From contig JAAYND010000286.1 in NCBI GenBank assembly GCA_012521035.1, positions 1 to 18,168 on the forward strand: a stretch of DNA of 18,168 bases. Direction: 5' to 3'. This DNA comes from Methanomicrobiales archaeon. GTDB lineage: Archaea; Halobacteriota; Methanomicrobia; Methanomicrobiales; Methanoculleaceae. The notes under the pieces were generated by a model that worked only from the letters and a program-made list of their open reading frames with translations, did not search any database and was not told the DNA's origin. The position numbers were made by a program, and so were the translations under genes. Position 1 is the stretch's first letter. The number at the start of each line of letters is the position of its first letter. Shown piece after piece: positions 7,290-13,470 of the stretch.

Positions 7290-8081
7290 ATGAAGGCTTC
7301 CCGGGATATACCAAACGATCTCCTCGAATCCCTGAAATCACTGGGGCTCACGAAGTACGAGGCCCTAGTGTATATCGGTCTCCTCCGGGTGACAGGGGCG
7401 ACTGCGACCGAGGTCCACGAGATATCAGGCGTTCCGCGCGCATCTGTCTACCCGGTCCTCGACCGCCTCGCTCAGAAGGAGCTCGTCAGCGTCTCTCACA
7501 CGACACCGAAACGATTTGACGCAGTCCCTCCCGCCCGGGGCATCGAGAATATGATGCGCCGGATCGAGGAGGATGCGGAGAGTGCCCTGGTCGCCCTCGA
7601 TCTGCTTTACCAGGAGAAGGATGCGGAGAGCCGGGGCAACCAGGAACTCATATGGACCATCTATGGCGAGGAGAATATCAAGACCCGCCTCTCTGATATG
7701 TTCCGGAGCGCTGAGCAGAGTGTGGAGATGCTCGTGGCCGGAAGCCTTCTTCAGGAGAGCGTGCTTCCGCTGCTCAAATCCATCCCGGGGTCTGTGCATG
7801 TCGATATCATCACTGATTCCTGGGAGGGCGAGCAGCCCCCCGGGTTCAGGGTTCGTATCCACCCTCCTGGTACGCACTACGAGGCGCATGCACCGCCGGG
7901 GAAGGGCCTCCGGTACGAGAGATCCGGTGTCTTCCTGGTCGATGGCACCAGTTCGCTGGTCTGGATGGGATCAGTCGGCGAGCAGCCTTCCGCTCTCTAT
8001 TCCGAGTCAGCCGGGCTCGTCCAGTTCGTACGGCGCTACCTTGCGAGCGTCAGTGAGTGGGTGGAAAGCGCAGGGGAGTAG
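7290..8081 (+). CDS. TrmB-family transcriptional regulator
   Basis: The 263-aa protein starts with a TrmB-type winged helix (about 10-80): LGLTKYEALVYIGLL, a recognition helix around SGVPRASVYPVLDRL (46-60) and the wing ending PKRFDAVPP. A helical linker (about 83-112, dimer coiled coil) leads to a C-terminal regulatory domain of the TrmB/phospholipase-D-like type (about 118-258), with no obvious catalytic HKD motif. Family members sense sugars or related small molecules and act as repressors or activators of sugar metabolism and transport genes. It is shorter than the sugar-binding Pyrococcus TrmB proteins (about 340 aa), so the ligand cannot be named. The ATG at 7290 fits the domain boundary; an upstream ATG at 7283 is in another frame. 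It diverges from the S-layer/PGI operon, its most likely target. Confidence 0.88.
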   Translation: MKASRDIPNDLLESLKSLGLTKYEALVYIGLLRVTGATATEVHEISGVPRASVYPVLDRLAQKELVSVSHTTPKRFDAVPPARGIENMMRRIEEDAESALVALDLLYQEKDAESRGNQELIWTIYGEENIKTRLSDMFRSAEQSVEMLVAGSLLQESVLPLLKSIPGSVHVDIITDSWEGEQPPGFRVRIHPPGTHYEAHAPPGKGLRYERSGVFLVDGTSSLVWMGSVGEQPSALYSESAGLVQFVRRYLASVSEWVESAGE

Positions 8082-8205
8082 ATCTCTCCCCCGGGATCAG
8101 GCTCCAGAGCAGGTTGGGTTATTGTGCCGGAGTAGAGGATCCATGTCTGCAAACCACCGGGAATCCTCACGATCTTCCTCAAGCCGGATCACCTCAGTCT
8201 CTCAG

Positions 8206-8230
8206 AGGCTGTTCCTGATGCTCACAGCCT
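8206..8230. repeat. Inverted repeat / hairpin AGGCTGT-N11-ACAGCCT
   Basis: A perfect 7-bp stem with an 11-nt loop lies about 125 bp after the TrmB-family stop codon, immediately next to the left arm of a long-range inverted repeat (8231-8243). There is no following T tract, so it is not a classic terminator. It might be part of a folded transcript or chance. Confidence 0.35.
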
Positions 8231-8393
8231 GCCCGGGAGTCTGACTCTGTCAACCTGGCCGAAGCTGCACGCGGAACGGTGGCAGAGCCCGCCGGAGCAG
8301 AGGGGAGCTACGATCATTATAGCCCGGTGCCGCGCCCGGAGACGGAGGTGCATTGAATGTCGCTCCACGGAGATGCCGAACAGTCTCCCGGGC
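8231..8393. repeat. Long-range imperfect inverted repeat (13-bp arms, one mismatch)
   Basis: GCCCGGGAGTCTG (8231-8243) is complementary to CAGTCTCCCGGGC (8381-8393) except at one base, with 137 bp between. The arms do not extend further and no transposase or target-site duplication is visible, so this is not called an insertion sequence. It could close a large RNA stem enclosing 8244-8380. Confidence 0.35.
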
Positions 8394-8564
8394 CGAAATA
8401 TCGGGAAAGGGGAGAGTTTCCGGTCGGCCCATGCCCCTCGCCGCCCGGATGAGCCGGCACGTCGGGCAACTCAAGGCTCAAACGACATCCCCAGAGTCCG
8501 GTTCCTGACCTCCCATCTCCTTCCTGCCGCTCTCCCAGAAATTAGTTCTTCAACCACCCGGTTT

Positions 8565-8608
8565 CTGAGGGAAAAATTGTTCTACTTCGCTGTAATAATG
8601 TACAATGA
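8565..8608 (+). promoter_or_regulatory. Probable promoter of the 8609-10905 unit
   Basis: After about 480 bp of GC-rich sequence the base composition turns AT-rich just before the start codon. GAAAAATTG (8571-8579) could serve as BRE/TATA box; a start about 25 nt further on (near 8602) would give a leader of only a few bases. GTAATAAT (8592-8599) is an alternative AT-rich element. No strong ribosome binding site precedes ATG 8609, consistent with a near-leaderless message. Confidence 0.35.
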
Positions 8609-9577
8609 ATGGTGAGTGGGAATCGGGAAAAAGCCCGGAACGCGCTGAAGCGGATATTTGAAGCAGCCTCCTGGAGGGTGGGCGAGGTTGACGATCCGCA
8701 GATCTTTTCTGCCATCAAAGATGGAACCGCCCTGCTGGTACTCTGTTCTGACGATCCGGAGGCAATCAGGGGATTTGATTCGCAGGACTACCACCTGCAC
8801 GCCGGCGGTGACGAGATGGTCTGCAGGAAACTGCTCTTCACGCTCGATCCTGCGGTGCAGACGGAGGACTGTATCCGATGGGGTGCAGATGAGTTCGTCC
8901 TCTATGCAGGCAGGGCTGCTCTTGCTGAAGTGCTCGGGCAGACCCTGATCCTGGATCTGGGCGAACCGGTGCCCCTCCTCGGGGACGAAGTCGTTGAGGT
9001 TGCCAGTGTGGCAGCGGATGACGATGAACCGGATATGGGGCCGGAGGTCCCCCACCTCCCCCTCCAGGTCAGCGAGAAGCGCGCTTATGGCATCTCCGGA
9101 CTGCACGGATCCGCGAAGTGCCGGTTCATCCCCTACTGGAGCTACCGCTACACGAGCACCGGCGAGCGTGAGGTGAAGGATCGGCTGGTCTCCTTCGATT
9201 CTGAAGGATCCGGGGCCATCAACGCCATCAACGGCATCAAGATGGAACTCGATCCGGAGACCATCGAGCGGGGTTCGGTTCCGTTCGGTTCTGAGATCGT
9301 GCCGCCCCGCCTCGTTCGGGATGATGTCGAGGATCAGATCGTGCGGGAGGTCATCGAGAAGCTCACCCAGCGTGTGCGGTTCCGCTACGAGAAGGGTGAT
9401 GCTATCTTTTACGAGGAAAAAACCCTCAAACCCGATCGGAATAACATCCTGGTCGACCTCGAGATCATCTATGTGCCGGTCTGGCAGGTGCGTGGCGGGA
9501 GCAGGATCGTCGAGGTCAACGGGTTCACCGGCGAGATCCTCTCGATACCGATGGACGAAGGCGTCGAACTGCTCTAG
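8609..9577 (+). CDS. Unrecognised 322-aa soluble protein paired with an FAD oxidoreductase
   Basis: I do not recognise the family. The protein is soluble, acidic and without signal peptide or membrane helix. The N-terminal part (about 1-118) looks like a small alpha/beta domain: a basic first helix, IFSAIKDGTALLVLCSDD, then EDCIRWGADEFVLYAG with a helix AALAEVLGQ. The alternation of strands and helices resembles a Rossmann- or restriction-endonuclease-like fold, but no catalytic motif is clear. An acidic linker (about 125-145) leads to a C-terminal domain containing CRFIPYWSYRYTSTGE, a helix near EDQIVREVIEKLTQRVRF, and LEIIYVPVWQVRGG...IVEVNGFTGEIL, ending in a beta-rich unit. ATG 8609 is the first start; GTG 8612 is equally possible. 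Only 8 nt separate its stop from the oxidoreductase gene, so the two are very likely one operon and may act together. Confidence 0.75.
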   Translation: MVSGNREKARNALKRIFEAASWRVGEVDDPQIFSAIKDGTALLVLCSDDPEAIRGFDSQDYHLHAGGDEMVCRKLLFTLDPAVQTEDCIRWGADEFVLYAGRAALAEVLGQTLILDLGEPVPLLGDEVVEVASVAADDDEPDMGPEVPHLPLQVSEKRAYGISGLHGSAKCRFIPYWSYRYTSTGEREVKDRLVSFDSEGSGAINAINGIKMELDPETIERGSVPFGSEIVPPRLVRDDVEDQIVREVIEKLTQRVRFRYEKGDAIFYEEKTLKPDRNNILVDLEIIYVPVWQVRGGSRIVEVNGFTGEILSIPMDEGVELL

Positions 9578-9585
9578 GTGCGACC

Positions 9586-10905
9586 ATGATCATCGTCATC
9601 GGTGGCGGGCCCGCGGGGAGGATCGGTGCGATGCGCCTTGCGGGAGCCGGAGCGGAGGTCCGGCTCATCGAGAAGCGCAAGATCGGCGGGCAATGCCTGC
9701 ACGACCGGTGTATGACGGTCTGTGCCTTAAACGACGTCGCCCGGCTCCTTGAGTACGCCCGGGTCCAGAAGGATCTCGGGATCCTTGACTCGGTCCCGTC
9801 TGTCTCTTACCCGGCGGTCAGGCGACGGATGCGTGAGATCCAGGAGAAACTCTCCACGGTCCTCGATGCCGAGACCCGCCGGGCCGGCGTCGACGTCGTC
9901 TACGGTGCTGAGGGAAGCCTCTCGGGGGGTAAGGTCTACATCGATGACGAGGAGGTCAGGGCCGATGCGGTTCTCGCCGCTACCGGATCGCGGGCGGTGA
10001 TCCCCGATATACCGGGCGTCGATCTCCGCGGCGTCTACACCTACCAGACACTCCATGATATGGAAGACCTCCCCCGGCGGATGGTCATCGTCGGCGGCGG
10101 GGTGGTGGCAGCCGAGTTCGCCCACATATTCCAGGCATTCGGGTCTGAGGTCGATATCGTCGTCAGGAGCAGGTTGCTCCGCGATCTTGATGAGAAAGTG
10201 CGCTCCGCTGCGATGCGTGATCTCGCCGGGGTCGGTATCCATGAGGAAATCACGGTCCTCGGTATTGAGGGCGGCGCCCGCGCTCGCTCGGTCCGACTCA
10301 GTAGCGGCGAGGAGATCGAGGCCGACGCGGTCTTCCTCGCCACCGGACTCGCCCCGGACTCCGGTGCCCTGCAGGGCCTCCAGAAGAGGCCTGATGGTGC
10401 GGTAGTTGTGGATGCGCATATGCGCACGAGCGTGGAGGGGGTCTACGCCGCAGGTGACGTCATCGGCCCGCCATACCTCACACCTGTGGCCCGCCGGGAG
10501 GGTGTGGTCGCTGCCGAGAATATACTCGGCCGCGGCACCGTCATGGATTATGCGAGCATACCGCAGGTGATGACCCTCCGCTACGACTACACCATCGCCA
10601 CGGCCGGGACTGATGGTGATGATGCTGTCACCCTCTCGGCCCCTGCCCCTGCGGGCCCGGGTTCGTTCTGGGATGTCGCGAGAGGCTGGACGGGACTTGC
10701 TCAGGTCAGGGTCGATCCGGGGACCGGGCGGCTCATCGGGACCGCTTCCGGTGTCCCGGGTGCATCGATCCCCCTCTCCTACCTCGGCTACCTGATGAGG
10801 CAGGGCATAACGGTCAGCGAGTTTGACGATATCATCGAGATCCACCCCTCGACCGACGGTGTCTATGGGCTCGCCCGCTATGCTGCCGGCATGCTCAGAA
10901 AATAG
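9586..10905 (+). CDS. FAD-dependent pyridine nucleotide-disulfide oxidoreductase, variant lipoamide-dehydrogenase-like
   Basis: The 439-aa protein has the class I flavoprotein disulfide reductase layout: FAD-binding GGGPAG (6-11), a redox motif GGQCLHDRC (C37, C42), ATGS (132-135), NAD(P)-binding VIVGGG (167-172), a second ATG, FAD-binding YAAGDV (287-292) and a C-terminal dimerisation domain. It departs from lipoamide dehydrogenase in two places. The residues after C42 read MTVCAL, where the family usually has IPSKAL, so a third cysteine (C46) replaces the usual lysine. The C-terminal HPTxxE motif reads HPSTDG (H420), so the glutamate of the catalytic His-Glu pair is missing. Methanogens generally lack 2-oxoacid dehydrogenase complexes, so a different disulfide or electron acceptor is likely. 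It follows the unknown 322-aa gene by 8 nt with GGTG as ribosome binding site, and is convergent with the pyrophosphatase gene (18-bp gap). Confidence 0.87.
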   Translation: MIIVIGGGPAGRIGAMRLAGAGAEVRLIEKRKIGGQCLHDRCMTVCALNDVARLLEYARVQKDLGILDSVPSVSYPAVRRRMREIQEKLSTVLDAETRRAGVDVVYGAEGSLSGGKVYIDDEEVRADAVLAATGSRAVIPDIPGVDLRGVYTYQTLHDMEDLPRRMVIVGGGVVAAEFAHIFQAFGSEVDIVVRSRLLRDLDEKVRSAAMRDLAGVGIHEEITVLGIEGGARARSVRLSSGEEIEADAVFLATGLAPDSGALQGLQKRPDGAVVVDAHMRTSVEGVYAAGDVIGPPYLTPVARREGVVAAENILGRGTVMDYASIPQVMTLRYDYTIATAGTDGDDAVTLSAPAPAGPGSFWDVARGWTGLAQVRVDPGTGRLIGTASGVPGASIPLSYLGYLMRQGITVSEFDDIIEIHPSTDGVYGLARYAAGMLRK

Positions 10906-10923
10906 AAGTGGGTAGTGTTCTGG

Positions 10924-12546
10924 CTAGATCTGCCGGAACATCTGCCCGAACTTCGGTATAAAATCTTTTTTCCGGGACATGATCCCCTCAAGCCTGATGG
11001 GCTGGTCCCGCAGGTTCAGCCTTGAGATGCAGCTCTCGTCCCCAGCAGCGAAGAGATCGCTTGCGTTTCCAAAGACGTTTGTGAAGAGGGCAAAGAAACA
11101 GTCAGCCCCCATCGTTATCCGGAGGCGCTCGAGTCCGGCACGGATCTCATCGGCATGGGTCTCTGCAAACTCAAACGACGATGCCATCACCTGGGATACC
11201 ATGATGCTCCGCCCAAAGAGGTTGTAGCGCTTCATATCCTGGGTGAGGAGCTCCTCTATCGGGAGCGAATCGAGATCCATGCCCTTCTTGATCAGTTCCG
11301 GCCCGAACTCGGCCGGGTCGACCCCGGCGATCCCGGCGAGGTAATCGGCTGCCCTGACATCCACCGGTGTGGTCGTCGAGAGTTTCATCACCATCGTGTC
11401 AGAGAGGATCCCCGCGAGGAGGAGGCCGGCGGTCGAGGGTGTGGGCTCGATGCCCGCCTCGATGAACTTGTTTGTGACGATCGTCGATGTAGAACCTACG
11501 GGATCGTTGAGGAACTTCACCGGTTTTAAGGTGGATATCGCGCCGAGACGGTGGTGGTCGATGATCTCGAGTATATCGGCCTGCTCGATCCCGTCGACGG
11601 CCTGGGAGTACTCGTTGTGGTCGAGCAGGATAACCGATTTCTGGACGTCCTGCATCAGCGTCGTTCTCGATACAAGCCCGATATGCTGCCCCTCCTCACC
11701 GACGGCGCAGGCTGTCCTGAACTTGGAGTTCGAGACAACTCCTTTCGCGTACTCAAGTGAGTCGTCGAGTCGCACCGTGGGGATATCGGTCTCCATGATC
11801 ATCTTCGCCGGCAGGGAGAGGCTGATCATCTTACCGACGCTGAACGCATCGAGCGTCGTCGCGAGCACCGAGGCCCCTCTCGCCCGGGCGGCTGCTATCA
11901 CCCGCTCACCCACCGGTGCCCCCTCGGCTATTATGAGCGCGGCGACCCCCGCAGATATAAGGGCGAGCTGGGCCGGTTCGTTATCCCCGACGATCGCGAT
12001 GTCATCCGGCGTCATACGGGAGAGGGTGACGTGCAGGGCGTCGATGACTGTGTAAACCCGTCCTTCGCTGAGCGTCTCGTGCGCCGGGACGACCGTCTCT
12101 GCGTCGAGTATGCGGGCGAGGGTCTCTAGCGGCATCGGGACGAGCGAGAGCTGTTCTCTTGGATTCTTCCTGACGTATGCCCGCGCGAGGCCATACTCGC
12201 TGACGAGACCGACCAGGATCTCTTCCTCGTCGGTGATGGGCATGTTTCGCATATCATAGGTATCCATCAGGTCGGCGACATCGATCGTCGGGACGTCCTG
12301 CCGGACGCTCCTGGTATCGAGCGGTATATCCGATACGGTGGGCTCAACGCTTGCTATGTAGACCGGCGCTTCAGCGTTGAACTTCTCAAGTGCAAACGCC
12401 GTCTCTGCGTTCACCTCTCCGCAGCGGGCTGGTATGTACCGGCCCGGTTCGGCGTGGTTGCGAAGCTCCGCGTAGCCGATGACGCTACAGATGCTGTCGG
12501 TATCGGGCTGCCTGTGGCCGATGATGTAGATCTTATTCGGGTCCAT
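10924..12546 (-). CDS. ppaC: Family II manganese-dependent inorganic pyrophosphatase with CBS and DRTGG regulatory insert
   Basis: The enzyme hydrolyses pyrophosphate to two phosphates, driving biosynthetic reactions in the cytoplasm. The 540-aa protein begins with the DHH-family motif GHRQPDTDS (10-18; H11, D15, D17). It is interrupted by a regulatory insert: CBS repeat 1 (about 69-125), a DRTGG-like domain (about 130-245) and CBS repeat 2 (about 248-303). The catalytic domain then resumes with LDHNEY (309-311 DHN), IDHHR (330-332 DHH) and LSDT (D383), and ends with the DHHA2 motif SRKKDFIPKF (524-533). In characterised CBS-pyrophosphatases the insert binds adenine nucleotides, AMP/ADP inhibiting and ATP or diadenosine polyphosphates activating, so energy-state control is expected here. 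The start ATG at 12546 has a strong ribosome binding site (GAGGAGG). It is monocistronic and diverges from the ABC exporter operon. Confidence 0.93.
   Translation of the reverse strand: MDPNKIYIIGHRQPDTDSICSVIGYAELRNHAEPGRYIPARCGEVNAETAFALEKFNAEAPVYIASVEPTVSDIPLDTRSVRQDVPTIDVADLMDTYDMRNMPITDEEEILVGLVSEYGLARAYVRKNPREQLSLVPMPLETLARILDAETVVPAHETLSEGRVYTVIDALHVTLSRMTPDDIAIVGDNEPAQLALISAGVAALIIAEGAPVGERVIAAARARGASVLATTLDAFSVGKMISLSLPAKMIMETDIPTVRLDDSLEYAKGVVSNSKFRTACAVGEEGQHIGLVSRTTLMQDVQKSVILLDHNEYSQAVDGIEQADILEIIDHHRLGAISTLKPVKFLNDPVGSTSTIVTNKFIEAGIEPTPSTAGLLLAGILSDTMVMKLSTTTPVDVRAADYLAGIAGVDPAEFGPELIKKGMDLDSLPIEELLTQDMKRYNLFGRSIMVSQVMASSFEFAETHADEIRAGLERLRITMGADCFFALFTNVFGNASDLFAAGDESCISRLNLRDQPIRLEGIMSRKKDFIPKFGQMFRQI
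10966..10971 (+). terminator. T6 tract, possible terminator for the oxidoreductase transcript
   Basis: A run of six T on the plus strand lies about 60 nt after the oxidoreductase stop, inside the antisense 3' end of the pyrophosphatase gene. Short T runs can end archaeal transcription, and the 18-bp gap between the convergent genes has none. It also encodes the Lys-Lys of SRKKDF, so its presence is explained by coding alone. Confidence 0.2.
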
Positions 12547-12795
12547 TTCCTCCTCGGTATATCAGGGCGATTGTCTCCAGAGATATCGCTCTCTATCATC
12601 AAAGGTCTTATGCCTGGAGCAACGTTGAAGTAGAGGCTCATCTCCACGCTCTCGTGTGAAGACCGATCGTTTCAGGGCAGCCGAGATCGTTTCGGCGCCG
12701 GGTGATGTAACCTCTCTCCTGGCCGGGGGTGTAGCAGACGCTGATCCCGGACCCGCGCACCCGGCGGTTCTCCGGCACCTCCGGGGGCGACGACG
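12547..12795. promoter_or_regulatory. Intergenic region between divergent pyrophosphatase and ABC exporter, with spaced direct repeats
   Basis: The 249 bp hold the strong pyrophosphatase ribosome binding site (12548-12556, minus strand) and AT-richer sequence around 12560-12625 that could contain its promoter. Two exact 9-bp copies of GATCGTTTC lie at 12665-12673 and 12685-12693, 20 bp apart from start to start (about two helical turns). They are about 100-130 bp before the ATPase start and could be a regulator site for the exporter operon. I see no convincing TATA box for the plus strand and no gene in this stretch. Confidence 0.4.
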
Positions 12796-13470
12796 ATGAG
12801 TGATGAACCTCTCCTCCTCTTTGAGGATGTCAGCAAGATCTACCCCCTCCCGGCGGGTGACGTCGTGGCGCTTGACCGCGTCTCCCTCACCGTCGATCCG
12901 GGAGAGTTCATCGCCGTGATGGGCCCTTCGGGGTCAGGGAAGTCAACGCTCCTGAACATGATGGGTTGCCTTGATATCCCGACCTCCGGGAAGATCTACC
13001 TCTCGGGCCGGGAGGTCTCGAGCATGAGCGACGATGACCTCACGAGGATCCGGCGGGATCAGATCGGGTTTGTCTTCCAGCAGTTCAACCTCATCCCGCT
13101 CCTCTCGGCGATCGAGAACGTCGAGTTCCCCCTCCTCCTCACCGCCGGCCGGGCGGAGAATCGGCGGCGTGCCGGCGAAGTCCTTGCCGCGGTGGGGATC
13201 GGGGCGTCGCACTTCTTCCACCGGCCGGGCGAGCTCTCGGGGGGCGAGCAGCAGCGCGTGGCGATCGCCCGGGCACTCGCAAACGATCCCGACCTCCTCC
13301 TCTGCGATGAGCCGACCGGAAACCTGGACTCAAAGACCGGAACCCTGATCATGGAACTCCTCGCGGCGGAGAACCGGAGGGGTAAGACGGTCGTCATCGT
13401 CACCCACGACCCCGAAGTCGCCGCATACGCCCGCCGCACGATCCGGCTCGTGGATGGGAGGATCGTGTGA
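12796..13470 (+). CDS. ABC transporter ATP-binding protein, MacB/LolD type
   Basis: The 224-aa protein is the ATPase subunit that powers the adjacent permeases at the inner face of the membrane. It shows all ABC motifs: Walker A GPSGSGKST (43-51), Q-loop FVFQQFNL (92-99), signature LSGGEQQR (147-154), Walker B LLLCDEP with catalytic E172, D-loop GNLDS and switch histidine VTHD (H204). The MacB/LolD subgroup is indicated by the overall length, the FQQFNLIPLLSAIENVEFPLL segment split around the Q-loop, and above all by the FtsX/MacB-type permeases that follow. The ribosome binding site before ATG 12796 is weak (GGGGGCGA). It overlaps the first permease by 4 nt (GTGA). This subgroup exports peptides, lipoproteins or lipids, or acts mechanically; the substrate is not visible. 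Confidence 0.93.
   Translation: MSDEPLLLFEDVSKIYPLPAGDVVALDRVSLTVDPGEFIAVMGPSGSGKSTLLNMMGCLDIPTSGKIYLSGREVSSMSDDDLTRIRRDQIGFVFQQFNLIPLLSAIENVEFPLLLTAGRAENRRRAGEVLAAVGIGASHFFHRPGELSGGEQQRVAIARALANDPDLLLCDEPTGNLDSKTGTLIMELLAAENRRGKTVVIVTHDPEVAAYARRTIRLVDGRIV

Larger units (their letters stand above)
8082..8608. other. 527-bp region without a convincing gene; contains inverted repeats
   Basis: No open frame here has a family motif, sensible composition or ribosome binding site; the longest (80 codons, from 8373) looks like random high-GC sequence. I see no tRNA T-arm or D-arm pattern. What it holds: a hairpin AGGCTGT-N11-ACAGCCT (8206-8230); a long-range inverted repeat pairing 8231-8243 with 8381-8393 (12 of 13 bases, core GCCCGGGAG); a small GGAAA-N8-TTTCC hairpin near 8404-8421; and an AT-rich end (about 8571-8605) that probably carries the promoter of the next gene. 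It could encode a structured RNA, be a decayed gene, or simply be a long spacer. Confidence 0.5.

Noticed and set aside
7283..7519. Open frame from the ATG at 7283 upstream of the TrmB-family start
   Set aside because: It runs in another frame through the winged-helix coding region and shows no domain.
8082..8608. tRNA or insertion sequence hidden in the noncoding stretch
   Set aside because: I could not find tRNA T-arm and D-arm patterns with a matching acceptor stem, nor a transposase or target-site duplication around the inverted repeat.
8250..8615. Short open frames on both strands in the 527-bp noncoding stretch (80 and 74 codons)
   Set aside because: No ribosome binding site, no motif, and composition like random high-GC sequence; they overlap each other.
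9727..10845. 372-codon minus-strand frame opposite the oxidoreductase
   Set aside because: Mirror frame of a gene with clear FAD and NAD motifs; Asp/Arg/His-rich and without a domain.
9586..10905. Calling the flavoprotein a genuine dihydrolipoyl dehydrogenase
   Set aside because: The HPTxxE motif is not intact and methanogens generally lack lipoyl-dependent dehydrogenase complexes.
578..10905. TAG codons read as pyrrolysine
   Set aside because: TAG ends several full-length genes here at the expected family length (thiL, regulator, pyrophosphatase, permease), so it acts as a normal stop.
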